64,000 nucleotides of DNA from Caulobacter sp. Root1455 (lineage in GTDB: Bacteria > Pseudomonadota > Alphaproteobacteria > Caulobacterales > Caulobacteraceae). Location: contig NZ_LMFQ01000022.1 of the NCBI RefSeq assembly GCF_001426905.1, forward strand, positions 186,147-250,146, read 5' to 3'. Made by a program: the position numbers and the translations under genes. Below the pieces are notes generated by a model, which saw nothing but the letters and a program-made list of their open reading frames with translations, did no database searches and was not told where the DNA came from. Positions 1-7,907 of the stretch are shown here, piece by piece. Position 1 is the stretch's first letter. Every line of letters starts with the position of its first letter.

Positions 1-202
1 TCTGGGCCCCGACGCCCTGGGCCGCGAAGATCGGACACGGACTGGCCCAGTCGGTCATCCAGTGCATCGGCGCCCCGCCCCGCCAGACGTCGGCCGACTG
101 CCGCGACAGGGCGCACGAGCGCGGATGCTCGGCGACGAACCGGCGGGCCTCGTCCTGGATCAGGTCGGACAGGATGGGGGCGTTGGCGGGTTTGGGGGTC
201 AT
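1..202 (-). CDS. Class III (PLP) aminotransferase, N-terminal part only
   Basis: The first 67 codons are present and the 3' end lies outside the window. The peptide has a segment reading GGAPMHWMTDWASPCPIF, which resembles the N-terminus of glutamate-1-semialdehyde-aminomutase-like class III transaminases (family knowledge). The PLP lysine region is not visible. It lies on the same strand as the two aldehyde dehydrogenases behind it, separated by about 170 bp of repeat. A role in transamination of a diamine, GABA or another omega-amino acid, feeding the dehydrogenases, is inferred from context. The ATG at 202-200 is the first start in frame. Confidence 0.6.
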   Translation of the reverse strand, partial: MTPKPANAPILSDLIQDEARRFVAEHPRSCALSRQSADVWRGGAPMHWMTDWASPCPIFAAQGVGAQ

Positions 203-224
203 GGGGCCAACCTGCTGGGCCGAA

Positions 225-361
225 CGCCCCCTCCGTCACGCTGCGTATCCGCAGCGCGCCACCTCCCCCGCGATGCGGGTGAGGAGGAAGCGGCGCGATC
301 CTTCTCCTCCCCCGTGAAACGGGGGAGGTGGCGCGAGGCGCAGCCTCGTGACGGAGGGGGT
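225..361. repeat. Inverted pair of the Caulobacter CCCCCTCCGTCACG repeat
   Basis: Two copies face each other. The outer ends read CGCCCCCTCCGTCACG and its complement, and the inner ends carry GCGCCACCTCCCCCG. The same element recurs near 3418, 5715, 6247, 18115, 45163 and 63974. It fills the gap between the aminotransferase fragment and gabD. Confidence 0.85.
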
Positions 362-374
362 GTCAGGGCGTCGG

Positions 375-1829
375 TCATCCGGAACCCACCCCGCCAAAGC
401 ACAGGTACTTGGTCTCCAGGTACTCATCGAGCCCCTCCGAAGCCCCCTCGCGGCCAAGCCCGGAATCCTTGACCCCGCCGAACGGCGCCACCTCTGTGGA
501 GATGATGCCTTCGTTGATCCCGACCATCCCCGCCTCGATGGCCTCGGCCACCCGCCAGCAGCGGCCGACGTCGCGGCTGTAGAAGTAGGAGGCCAGGCCG
601 AACGGGGTGGCGTTGGCCAGATCGATGGCTTCCTGCTCGGTGTCGAACTTCACGATCGGCGCGACCGGGCCGAAGATCTCCTCCTGGAACAGACGCATCT
701 GCGGCGTCGCGCCGGTCAGCACGGTGGGCTGCCAGAACAGCCCGCCCAGGTGGTGGCGTTCGCCGCCCACCGTGGCCTTGGCGCCCTGCTCCACGGCTTC
801 GCGCACCAGTTTCTCGACCTTGGCGATGGCCTTGGCGTTGATCAGCGGACCGATGGTCACGCCCTCGCCCGTGCCCGGCCCCACCTTCATGGCGCCGACC
901 TTCTCGGTCAGCCGCGCGACGAACGCGTCGTGGATGCCCGACTGGACGATCAGCCGGTTGGCGCAGACGCAGGTCTGGCCGGTGTTGCGGTACTTGCTGG
1001 CGATCGCCCCGTCGACGGCGGCCTCCAGGTCGGCGTCGTCGAAGACGATGAACGGCGCGTTGCCGCCCAGCTCCAGGCTGAGCTTCTTCATGGTGCCGGC
1101 GCACTGGGCGTAGAGGGTCTTGCCCACCGGGGTCGAGCCGGTGAACGACAGCTTGCGCACCCGCGCGTCGTCGCACAGGGCCTTGCCGATGCCGGCGCTG
1201 TCCTTGCCGGTGACGACGTTCAGCACGCCCGCCGGCACGCCCGCCTCGGTCGCCAGGCGGGCGATGGCCAGGGCGCACAGCGGGGTCTCGGCTGCCGGCT
1301 TGACCACCACGGTGCAGCCCGAGGCCAGGGCCGGGCCGACCTTGCGGGTGATCATGGCGATCGGGAAGTTCCACGGCGCGATGGCCGCGCAGACCCCGAC
1401 CGGCTGCTTGATCGACATCAGCCTTTTGCCGGGCATAGGACTGGGGATTGCATGACCGTAGGCCCGCTTGGCCTCGTCGGCGAACCAGTCGATGAACGCC
1501 GCGCCGTAGGCCACCTCGCCCCGCGACTCCGCCAGGGGCTTGCCCTGTTCGGCGGTCATCAGCCGGGCCAGGGCCTCGGCGTGGGCCAGCATCAGGTCGG
1601 ACCATCTGCGCAGGATCGCCCCGCGCTCCTTGGCGGTCTTGGCGGCCCAGGTCGGAAAGGCGCGATGGGCGGCCTCGATGGCGACCTTGGTCTCCGACGC
1701 GCCCAGGTCGGCGACCTGGGCGATCACCGAACCGTCGGCGGGGTTCAGGACCTCGAACGTGGTTTCGCTCTCGATCCACAGGCCGTCGATGAAGGCGGCG
1801 GTTTCGACAAGTTCGAGCGTCATGGTCAT
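375..1829 (-). CDS. gabD: Succinate-semialdehyde dehydrogenase, NAD(P)+
   Basis: Oxidises succinate semialdehyde to succinate, the last step of GABA degradation. The 484-residue product has the aldehyde dehydrogenase fold: APWNFP, a FTGST nucleotide-binding turn, LELGGNAPF with the general-base Glu (about residue 256) and NTGQTCVCANR with the catalytic Cys (about residue 290). The C-terminal EVAPFGGVKDSGLGREG is the GabD signature. Length fits the family. The ATG at 1829 overlaps the TGA of the upstream dehydrogenase by one base (TGATG), so the two are translationally coupled. The in-frame extension upstream is the antisense-free overlap with that gene and was discarded. Confidence 0.9.
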   Translation of the reverse strand: MTMTLELVETAAFIDGLWIESETTFEVLNPADGSVIAQVADLGASETKVAIEAAHRAFPTWAAKTAKERGAILRRWSDLMLAHAEALARLMTAEQGKPLAESRGEVAYGAAFIDWFADEAKRAYGHAIPSPMPGKRLMSIKQPVGVCAAIAPWNFPIAMITRKVGPALASGCTVVVKPAAETPLCALAIARLATEAGVPAGVLNVVTGKDSAGIGKALCDDARVRKLSFTGSTPVGKTLYAQCAGTMKKLSLELGGNAPFIVFDDADLEAAVDGAIASKYRNTGQTCVCANRLIVQSGIHDAFVARLTEKVGAMKVGPGTGEGVTIGPLINAKAIAKVEKLVREAVEQGAKATVGGERHHLGGLFWQPTVLTGATPQMRLFQEEIFGPVAPIVKFDTEQEAIDLANATPFGLASYFYSRDVGRCWRVAEAIEAGMVGINEGIISTEVAPFGGVKDSGLGREGASEGLDEYLETKYLCFGGVGSG

Positions 1830-3316
1830 CACCTCAGCGTCACGGACACCGACTTCAGGTCGGCGTACTTGTGCAACGCGTGAAGGCTGCGGTCGCGACC
1901 GAAACCCGACTGCTTGAAGCCTCCGAACGGCATGGTGATGTCGCAGGCGTCCCAGCCGTTGATCCACACCAGCCCGGCCTTCAGCCGCCGAGCCGAGCCG
2001 AGGGCGCGGTTGATGTCGCTGGTCCACAGGCCGGCGGCCAGGCCGTAGACGGTGTCGTTGGCCAGGGCGATCGCCTCGTCCTGGGTCTTGAAAGTCTGCA
2101 CCCCCAGCACCGGGCCGAACACCTCCTCGCGGGCCAGGGTGTGATCGGGCTCCAGGCCGTCGAAGATGGTCGGCTCGACATAGAAGCCGCCCGTCTCCCG
2201 ACGCACCCGCTTCCCGCCCAGGAGCCGGCGATTGCCCTGGCGGTCGGCGGCGGCGATGTAGTCCAGGGCGGTGTGCATCTGCCGCTCGCTGACCATGGCG
2301 CCGAACACGGTCGCGGGGTCCAGCGGGTCGCCGGGGACCATGGTCCTGGCGACGGCGATCACCTTCTCGAGGAAGGCGTCCTTGATCCCCTCCTCGACCA
2401 GCAGCCGCGAGGCGGCCGTGCAGACCTCGCCCTGGTTATAGAACACGCCCCAGGCGGCCGCTTCGGCGGCGGCGTCCAGGTCCGGGCAGTCGGCGAAGAC
2501 GATCTGGGGCGACTTGCCGCCCAGCTCCAGCGAGACGCGCTTGAGGTTCGAGCGCGCCGAATAGTCCATCAGCCGGCGGCCGACCAGGCCCGAGCCGGTG
2601 AAGGCGATCATGTCGACGTCCATCGACAGGGCCAGGGCCTCGCCCGCCACGCCGCCCAGGCCGGGGACCACGTTTAGCACCCCTGCCGGGAGCCCGGCTT
2701 CGAGGGCCAGCTCGCCCAGCTTCAGCGCCGTCAGCGGCGACTGCTCGGCGGGCTTGAGGACCACGGAATTGCCCATGGCCAGGGCCGGGGCGGCCTTCCA
2801 CATCGCCATGTGCAGCGGGAAGTTCCACGGCACGATGGCCCCGACCACGCCCAGCGGCTCGTGGACGGCCCAGCTCAGGCGGTCGATCGGCGAGGCCCCG
2901 ACCTCGCCATAGATCTTGTCCAGCGCCTCGGCGTACCAGCGGGTCGTGCCGATCGACAACGGGATGTCGACGGCGCGGGCGTCGCGGATCGGCTTGCCGG
3001 TGTCCAGGCTCTCCAGCAGCGCCAGGTCCTCGGCGTCGCGCTCCATCAGCTCGGCCAGCCTGAACAGCACGGCCTTCTTGGCGCGCGGGCCCTGGTCGCG
3101 CCAGCGGCCGTCCTCGAAGGCGGCCCGGGCGGCGGCCACGGCGCGGTCGACGTCGACGCCCTCGCAGGCGGCGACCCGGTTGATCACCGTCCCGTCGCGC
3201 GGCGAGACGTTGTCGAGCGTCTTGCCCGACGCCGCCCCGACCAAGGCGCCGTCGATCACCGCCAGCCCCGGCAGGGACAGGCTCTTGAGGGCGTCGAAGA
3301 TGGACGGGGCGGTCAC
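1829..3316 (-). CDS. Aldehyde dehydrogenase, KauB/PuuC type (gamma-aminobutyraldehyde or 4-guanidinobutyraldehyde)
   Basis: A 495-residue NAD(P)+-dependent aldehyde dehydrogenase. Visible motifs are VPWNFPLHM, FTGSGLVGR, LELGGKSPQ (catalytic Glu) and NQGEVCTAASR (catalytic Cys, about residue 300). The C-terminal MPFGGFKQSGFGRDRS tail is shared by PuuC, KauB and related omega-amino aldehyde dehydrogenases. It would produce GABA or a related acid from polyamine-derived aldehydes, and GabD would follow after transamination. It is first in its operon. A palindrome at 3334-3347, repeated before the divergent aminotransferase at 4394, suggests co-regulation by the GntR protein between them. The exact substrate cannot be read from the sequence. 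Confidence 0.85.
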   Translation of the reverse strand: MTAPSIFDALKSLSLPGLAVIDGALVGAASGKTLDNVSPRDGTVINRVAACEGVDVDRAVAAARAAFEDGRWRDQGPRAKKAVLFRLAELMERDAEDLALLESLDTGKPIRDARAVDIPLSIGTTRWYAEALDKIYGEVGASPIDRLSWAVHEPLGVVGAIVPWNFPLHMAMWKAAPALAMGNSVVLKPAEQSPLTALKLGELALEAGLPAGVLNVVPGLGGVAGEALALSMDVDMIAFTGSGLVGRRLMDYSARSNLKRVSLELGGKSPQIVFADCPDLDAAAEAAAWGVFYNQGEVCTAASRLLVEEGIKDAFLEKVIAVARTMVPGDPLDPATVFGAMVSERQMHTALDYIAAADRQGNRRLLGGKRVRRETGGFYVEPTIFDGLEPDHTLAREEVFGPVLGVQTFKTQDEAIALANDTVYGLAAGLWTSDINRALGSARRLKAGLVWINGWDACDITMPFGGFKQSGFGRDRSLHALHKYADLKSVSVTLR

Positions 3317-3333
3317 GCGGGATCTTTCTGAAA

Positions 3334-3347
3334 ATTGTGATCACAGT
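3334..3347. promoter_or_regulatory. Putative GntR operator, ATTGTGATCACAGT
   Basis: A near-perfect dyad centred on GATC (TGTGATCACA), 18 bp upstream of the dehydrogenase start. Twelve of 14 positions match the site at 4357-4370, so a shared regulator is likely. Assignment to the neighbouring GntR protein is inference. Confidence 0.6.
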
Positions 3348-3417
3348 TTGCGGTGGGGGAGCCACTGTCAAGGTGGGGACGCGCGCTGAAGAGCCGGCGC
3401 CTGACGGTTGGGCGCCC

Positions 3418-3559
3418 TTCCTCCTCACCCGCGCAGCGGGGGAGGTGGCGCGATGCGGATACGCATCGTGACGGAGGGGGCGTCCGGTGGCGGCGAGCGC
3501 CCCCTCCGTCACGTCGCTGCGCGACGCGCCACCTCCCCCGTTTCACGGGTGAGGAGAGG
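3418..3559. repeat. Inverted pair of the CCCCCTCCGTCACG repeat
   Basis: Two copies arranged tail to tail. The inner ends are GACGGAGGGGGCG and CGCCCCCTCCGTC, and the outer ends are CTCCTCACCCG and CGGGTGAGGAG. It sits between the end of the GntR gene and the start of the aldehyde dehydrogenase. Confidence 0.85.
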
Positions 3560-3560
3560 C

Positions 3561-4250
3561 TCACCGCCCCGCCTCCACCGCCGCCCGCATCTTGTCCATG
3601 CCCTCCGACAGGTCGGCCGCGATGGCCCGGCGCGCGCCCTCGGCGTCGTGGACCTTCAAGGCCTCCACGGCCTCGACGTGGCGGTCGGCGACCAGGCCGT
3701 CGGCGCCGACCCGGCCGAACACCACGCGCATGAACGGTCCGATCTGCAGCCACAGGCCGCCGGCCATGGCCAGCAGCACCTCGGCGTCGGCCCGCTCGTA
3801 GATGGCGAAGTGGACGTCGTGGTTGGCGGTCATGTAGGCGTCGACGTCGCCCAGCTTCAGGGCGTCGTCGACGGCGGCGTCCAGGTCGCGCAGGCGCTTG
3901 ACCAGGGCGGCGTCGACATGGGGCGCGGCGCGGGCCGCCAGCTCCGGCTCGACCCACAGCCGGGCCTGGGACAGCTGCTCCAGCCGGGCCGCCGTCAGCG
4001 ACGGCACGCTGAGCCGCTTGTTGGCCGGATTGATCGCCAGGGCCCGCTCGGCCACCAGCCGCCGCACGGCGTCGCGCACCGGCATCGGCGACACGCCCAG
4101 CTCGGCCGCCAGGCTGCGCAGGGACACCCCGACGCCCGGCGCGATGCGGCCGTTGATCAGGGCCTGGCGGATGGCTTCGTAGACCTGGTCGTGGACGGCC
4201 AGGCTGTCGGCGAGGGGACGTCTCTGAGAGCCTGTGGAAGCCGGGGACAC
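3561..4250 (-). CDS. GntR-family regulator, FCD subfamily
   Basis: A 229-residue cytoplasmic DNA-binding protein. Residues about 18-80 form the GntR winged helix (VYEAIRQALINGRIAPG, then LAAELGVSPMPVRDAVRRL). Residues about 88-215 form an all-helical FCD ligand domain with metal-ligand-like His and Asp residues (HDVHFAIY, DRHVEAV). It lies between two catabolic units with matching GATCAC palindromes and probably controls both. The GTG start at 4250 has AGGAG seven bases upstream, and no in-frame ATG exists near the helix-turn-helix. The start lies inside one arm of a 15-bp inverted repeat, so the leader and the first codons are repeat-derived. Confidence 0.8.
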   Translation of the reverse strand: MSPASTGSQRRPLADSLAVHDQVYEAIRQALINGRIAPGVGVSLRSLAAELGVSPMPVRDAVRRLVAERALAINPANKRLSVPSLTAARLEQLSQARLWVEPELAARAAPHVDAALVKRLRDLDAAVDDALKLGDVDAYMTANHDVHFAIYERADAEVLLAMAGGLWLQIGPFMRVVFGRVGADGLVADRHVEAVEALKVHDAEGARRAIAADLSEGMDKMRAAVEAGR

Positions 4251-4309
4251 ACACTCACTCCTCTGCCCGAGCCACGATCACACCGGCCGCGGGATGAGTG
4301 TGTGTCCCC
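4243..4309. repeat. GGGGACACACACTCA inverted repeat
   Basis: Perfect 15-bp arms at 4243-4257 and 4295-4309 flank 37 bp. The arms enclose the presumptive promoter and ribosome-binding site of the GntR gene. A closely related element, with arms GGGGACGCACACTCACGG, lies at 60867-60933, and a shorter hairpin lies at 34151-34176. Confidence 0.8.
4271..4284. promoter_or_regulatory. Weak third copy of the GATCAC operator
   Basis: GCCACGATCACACC shares CGATCACA with the two better sites but has a poor left half. It is 21 bp upstream of the GntR GTG, where autoregulation would be expected. Confidence 0.3.
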
Positions 4310-4356
4310 ATCTCCGGCCCCGGCTTGTCCGGTTTGGTCTTGCCAGCAGACCTCCA

Positions 4357-4370
4357 ATTGCGATCACAAT
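4357..4370. promoter_or_regulatory. Putative GntR operator, ATTGCGATCACAAT
   Basis: A dyad 24 bp upstream of the aminotransferase ATG, matching the site before the aldehyde dehydrogenase. Its position overlaps the region where a -10 or transcription start would lie, so repression is the simplest reading. Confidence 0.6.
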
Positions 4371-4393
4371 GCAAGCCTGATCCGGAGCTCCCC

Positions 4394-5704
<1,311 letters not shown>

Positions 5705-5714
5705 GGCCGCCTGG

Positions 5715-5853
5715 ACGCCCCCTCCGTCACGAGGCTGCGCCTCGCGCCACCTCCCCCGTTTCACGGGGGAGGAGAAGATCCGCGCCGCTTCCTCCTCACC
5801 CGTGAAACGGGGGAGGTGGCGCGCTGCGAATACGCAGCGTGACGGAGGGGGCG
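5715..5853. repeat. Inverted pair of the CCCCCTCCGTCACG repeat
   Basis: ACGCCCCCTCCGTCACG at the left end and its complement at the right end, with CCCCCGTTTCACGGGGGAGG inside. It fills the gap between the aminotransferase and the DUF559 gene. Confidence 0.85.
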
Positions 5854-5873
5854 TTCGGCGGCATACTCAACCC

Positions 5874-6359
5874 ATGAGGTCTTCAGCCGAGACACACTCG
5901 CGCGCCAAAACCCTGCGCCGAACCATGAGCCCGCCCGAGGTCATGCTTTGGGTCCGCCTGCGCGCCCGCCAGCCCGACGGGCCCCGCATCCGCCGCCAGC
6001 ACCCGATCGGGCCATACGTCGCCGACTTCTACTGCGCGGACGCCAGGTTGGTGATCGAGATCGACGGCTGGTGTCACAACATGGGCGACGCACCGGAGCA
6101 TGACGCACGCCGCGACGCCTGGATGGCGCGGAAAGGCCTGACGATCGTGCGTTACGCCGCCGCCGACGTGTTCGCCGACCCGACCGGCGTGGCGGATGGA
6201 ATCTGGGACCTGGCCACGGCGCTCATTCGCGAGCGGAACGGCCGGGACGCCCCCTCCGTCACGTCGCCTATCGGCGCCGCGCCACCTCCCCGCTGCGCGG
6301 GTGAGGAGAGGAAGCTGAGCCTTCGCTCTGTCCTCGGGTGTGGGTATAAGGACGGATGA
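5874..6359 (+). CDS. DUF559-domain protein (Vsr/restriction-endonuclease-like fold)
   Basis: A 161-residue product. Residues about 8-120 match the DUF559 pattern: RAKTLRRTMSPPEVMLW, FRRQ-like RIRRQHPIGPYVADFYC, VIEIDGWCH with the acidic pair expected of the PD-(D/E)XK-like fold, and a C-terminal VRYAAADVF. These small proteins are common in Caulobacter and of unknown substrate. The last roughly 38 residues are unusual: they are encoded by a copy of the intergenic repeat (6247-6311), so the C-terminus appears to have been replaced or extended by repeat insertion. The stop overlaps the next ATG (ATGA at 6356). Confidence 0.75.
   Translation: MRSSAETHSRAKTLRRTMSPPEVMLWVRLRARQPDGPRIRRQHPIGPYVADFYCADARLVIEIDGWCHNMGDAPEHDARRDAWMARKGLTIVRYAAADVFADPTGVADGIWDLATALIRERNGRDAPSVTSPIGAAPPPRCAGEERKLSLRSVLGCGYKDG
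6247..6311. repeat. Single CCCCCTCCGTCACG repeat inside the 3' end of a gene
   Basis: One full-length copy, from ACGCCCCCTCCGTCACG to CGGGTGAGGAG, read in frame as the tail of the DUF559 protein. Confidence 0.75.
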
Positions 6360-7135
6360 CCCTCGCAGACGCCCGTCCCGCCAAGCCCGCTCCGATCAGC
6401 CCCAACGCCCTGATCCTGATCGTCATCTTCACGGGCCTGGCCTTCGCCCTGGCCCGGCTGCCCGACCCGCCCGGCGTGCTGACCTTCGCCTTCGTGGTGG
6501 CGGGCTGGATCCTCAGCGTCTCGATCCACGAGTTCGCCCACGCCTTCGTGGCCTACAAGGCCGGCGACCACACGATCGCCGAGAAGGGCTATCTGACCCT
6601 GGACCCGCTGAAATACACCGACCTGTCGACCAGCCTGATCCTGCCGCTGCTCGCCCTGGCCCTGGGCGGGATCGGCTTTCCCGGCGGGGCGGTCTATCTG
6701 CGCGACGACCTGATGCGCAGCAAGCGCGGCCGGGCCCTGGCCTCGCTGGCCGGACCGCTGGGCACGTTGACGGTGCTGATCGGCCTGGCCGCGTGCCTGG
6801 CCGCCGACCGGGCGTTCGGCGTGCAGACCAGCCCGCTGTCGCGCGCCGCCGCCTTCCTGGCCTTCCTGCAGGCCTTCGCCCTGGTGCTGAACCTGCTGCC
6901 CCTGCCCGGCCTGGACGGCTTCGGCGTGATCCGCCCCTACCTGCCGGCCGAGGTCCAGCAGCGGGCGCTGAAATTCGGCAACCTGGTGTTCATCGGCCTG
7001 TTCCTGGCGATCTTCCTCGTGCCGGCGGTCAACGACGCCATCCTGAGCGTGGTGGTGACGATCACCGACCTGTTCGGCGTGTCGCGGCCGGACATCGGCG
7101 CGGGGTATCACGCGTTCCGGTTCTGGGAGGGGTGA
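6356..7135 (+). CDS. Site-2 protease-like M50 family membrane protein
   Basis: A 259-residue integral membrane protein with five or six hydrophobic segments. The zinc-protease motif HEFAH is at residues 58-62 in the second helix. The third ligand region, LLPLPGLDGFGV, is near residues 179-190 and matches the NPxPxLDG motif of M50 rhomboid-like short S2P homologues. It would cleave a substrate within the membrane; none can be named. The ATG overlaps the DUF559 stop by four bases, so translation is probably coupled, though the pairing may be accidental given the repeat-derived junction. Confidence 0.8.
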   Translation: MTLADARPAKPAPISPNALILIVIFTGLAFALARLPDPPGVLTFAFVVAGWILSVSIHEFAHAFVAYKAGDHTIAEKGYLTLDPLKYTDLSTSLILPLLALALGGIGFPGGAVYLRDDLMRSKRGRALASLAGPLGTLTVLIGLAACLAADRAFGVQTSPLSRAAAFLAFLQAFALVLNLLPLPGLDGFGVIRPYLPAEVQQRALKFGNLVFIGLFLAIFLVPAVNDAILSVVVTITDLFGVSRPDIGAGYHAFRFWEG

Positions 7136-7141
7136 GCCCTC

Positions 7142-7164
7142 CCCTCTCCCGCGCGGGGAGAGGG
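7142..7164. terminator. Hairpin between convergent genes (CCCTCTCCC repeat)
   Basis: Nine-base arms CCCTCTCCC/GGGAGAGGG around a five-base loop, located between the ends of the M50 gene and the GST gene. It belongs to a repeat family also present at 31736, 36674, 36838 and 39811. A terminator role is inferred from position. Confidence 0.5.
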
Positions 7165-7175
7165 TTCCGGCGGGC

Positions 7176-7802
7176 CTATTGCCCCAGGCCGTACGGCCCG
7201 CTCTTGGCCAGCGCCGCCCGCCAGGCCGGGCGGGCGTGCATGCGGCCGATCCAGGCCTCCAGGTTCGGATAGTCCGCTAGCTTGCCGTGCGCCTTGGCGA
7301 CCTCGGCCACGAAGCTCATCTGGATGTCGGCGCCGGTCAGGCTGTCGCCGACGAAGAACTGGCGGCCGGCCAGCGCGCCGTCGACATAGGACAGGTGGTT
7401 GGCCATCTCGCCCTCGATGCGCGGATGCAGCGGCGCCCCCGCCGCGCCCAGCCGGCCGACATACATCCGCAGCAGCATCGGCAGCATGGCCGAGCCCTCG
7501 GCGTAGTGCAGCCACTGCTGGTAGGCGTCGTAGTCGGGGCCGGCCGGATCGGGCGCCAGCCGGCCGCCGGCGTGGCGGCGGATCACATAGTCGGTGATCG
7601 CCCCGCTCTCGATGATCGTCGCTTCGCCATCGGTCAGCACCGGCGACTTGCCCAGCGGGTGGACGGCGATCAGCTCGGGCGGCGCCAGGCGGGTCTGGGC
7701 GTCGCGCGTGTAGAACTTGATCTCGTAGGGCAGGCCCAGCTCCTCCAGCAGCCACAGGATGCGCTGCGAGCGCGACTCGTTGAGGTGGTGGACGACCAGC
7801 AT
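7176..7802 (-). CDS. Glutathione S-transferase family protein
   Basis: 208 residues with the two-domain GST layout. An N-terminal thioredoxin-like domain has SRSQRILWLLEELGLPYE, PLGKSPVLTDG (cis-Pro) and the glutathione gamma-Glu contact motif IESGAITDYV. The helical C-terminal domain contains VGDSLTGADIQMSF, the conserved N-capping box. The Ser or Tyr catalytic residue near the N-terminus is probably in NESRSQR. It is predicted to be cytosolic, and the substrate is unknown. The start at 7802 gives MLVVHHLNES, the usual family N-terminus. It is divergent from the acyl-CoA dehydrogenase. Confidence 0.85.
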   Translation of the reverse strand: MLVVHHLNESRSQRILWLLEELGLPYEIKFYTRDAQTRLAPPELIAVHPLGKSPVLTDGEATIIESGAITDYVIRRHAGGRLAPDPAGPDYDAYQQWLHYAEGSAMLPMLLRMYVGRLGAAGAPLHPRIEGEMANHLSYVDGALAGRQFFVGDSLTGADIQMSFVAEVAKAHGKLADYPNLEAWIGRMHARPAWRAALAKSGPYGLGQ

Positions 7803-7907
7803 GTTTCTTCCCCTTTTGGGCCATTTATGTTGCACTGCGGCATTGCTCGCAGGTGCGAAAAGCTCCAGAGTGAAAGAAAACAACTGTTCGGCGCACGGGA
7901 GCAAGCC

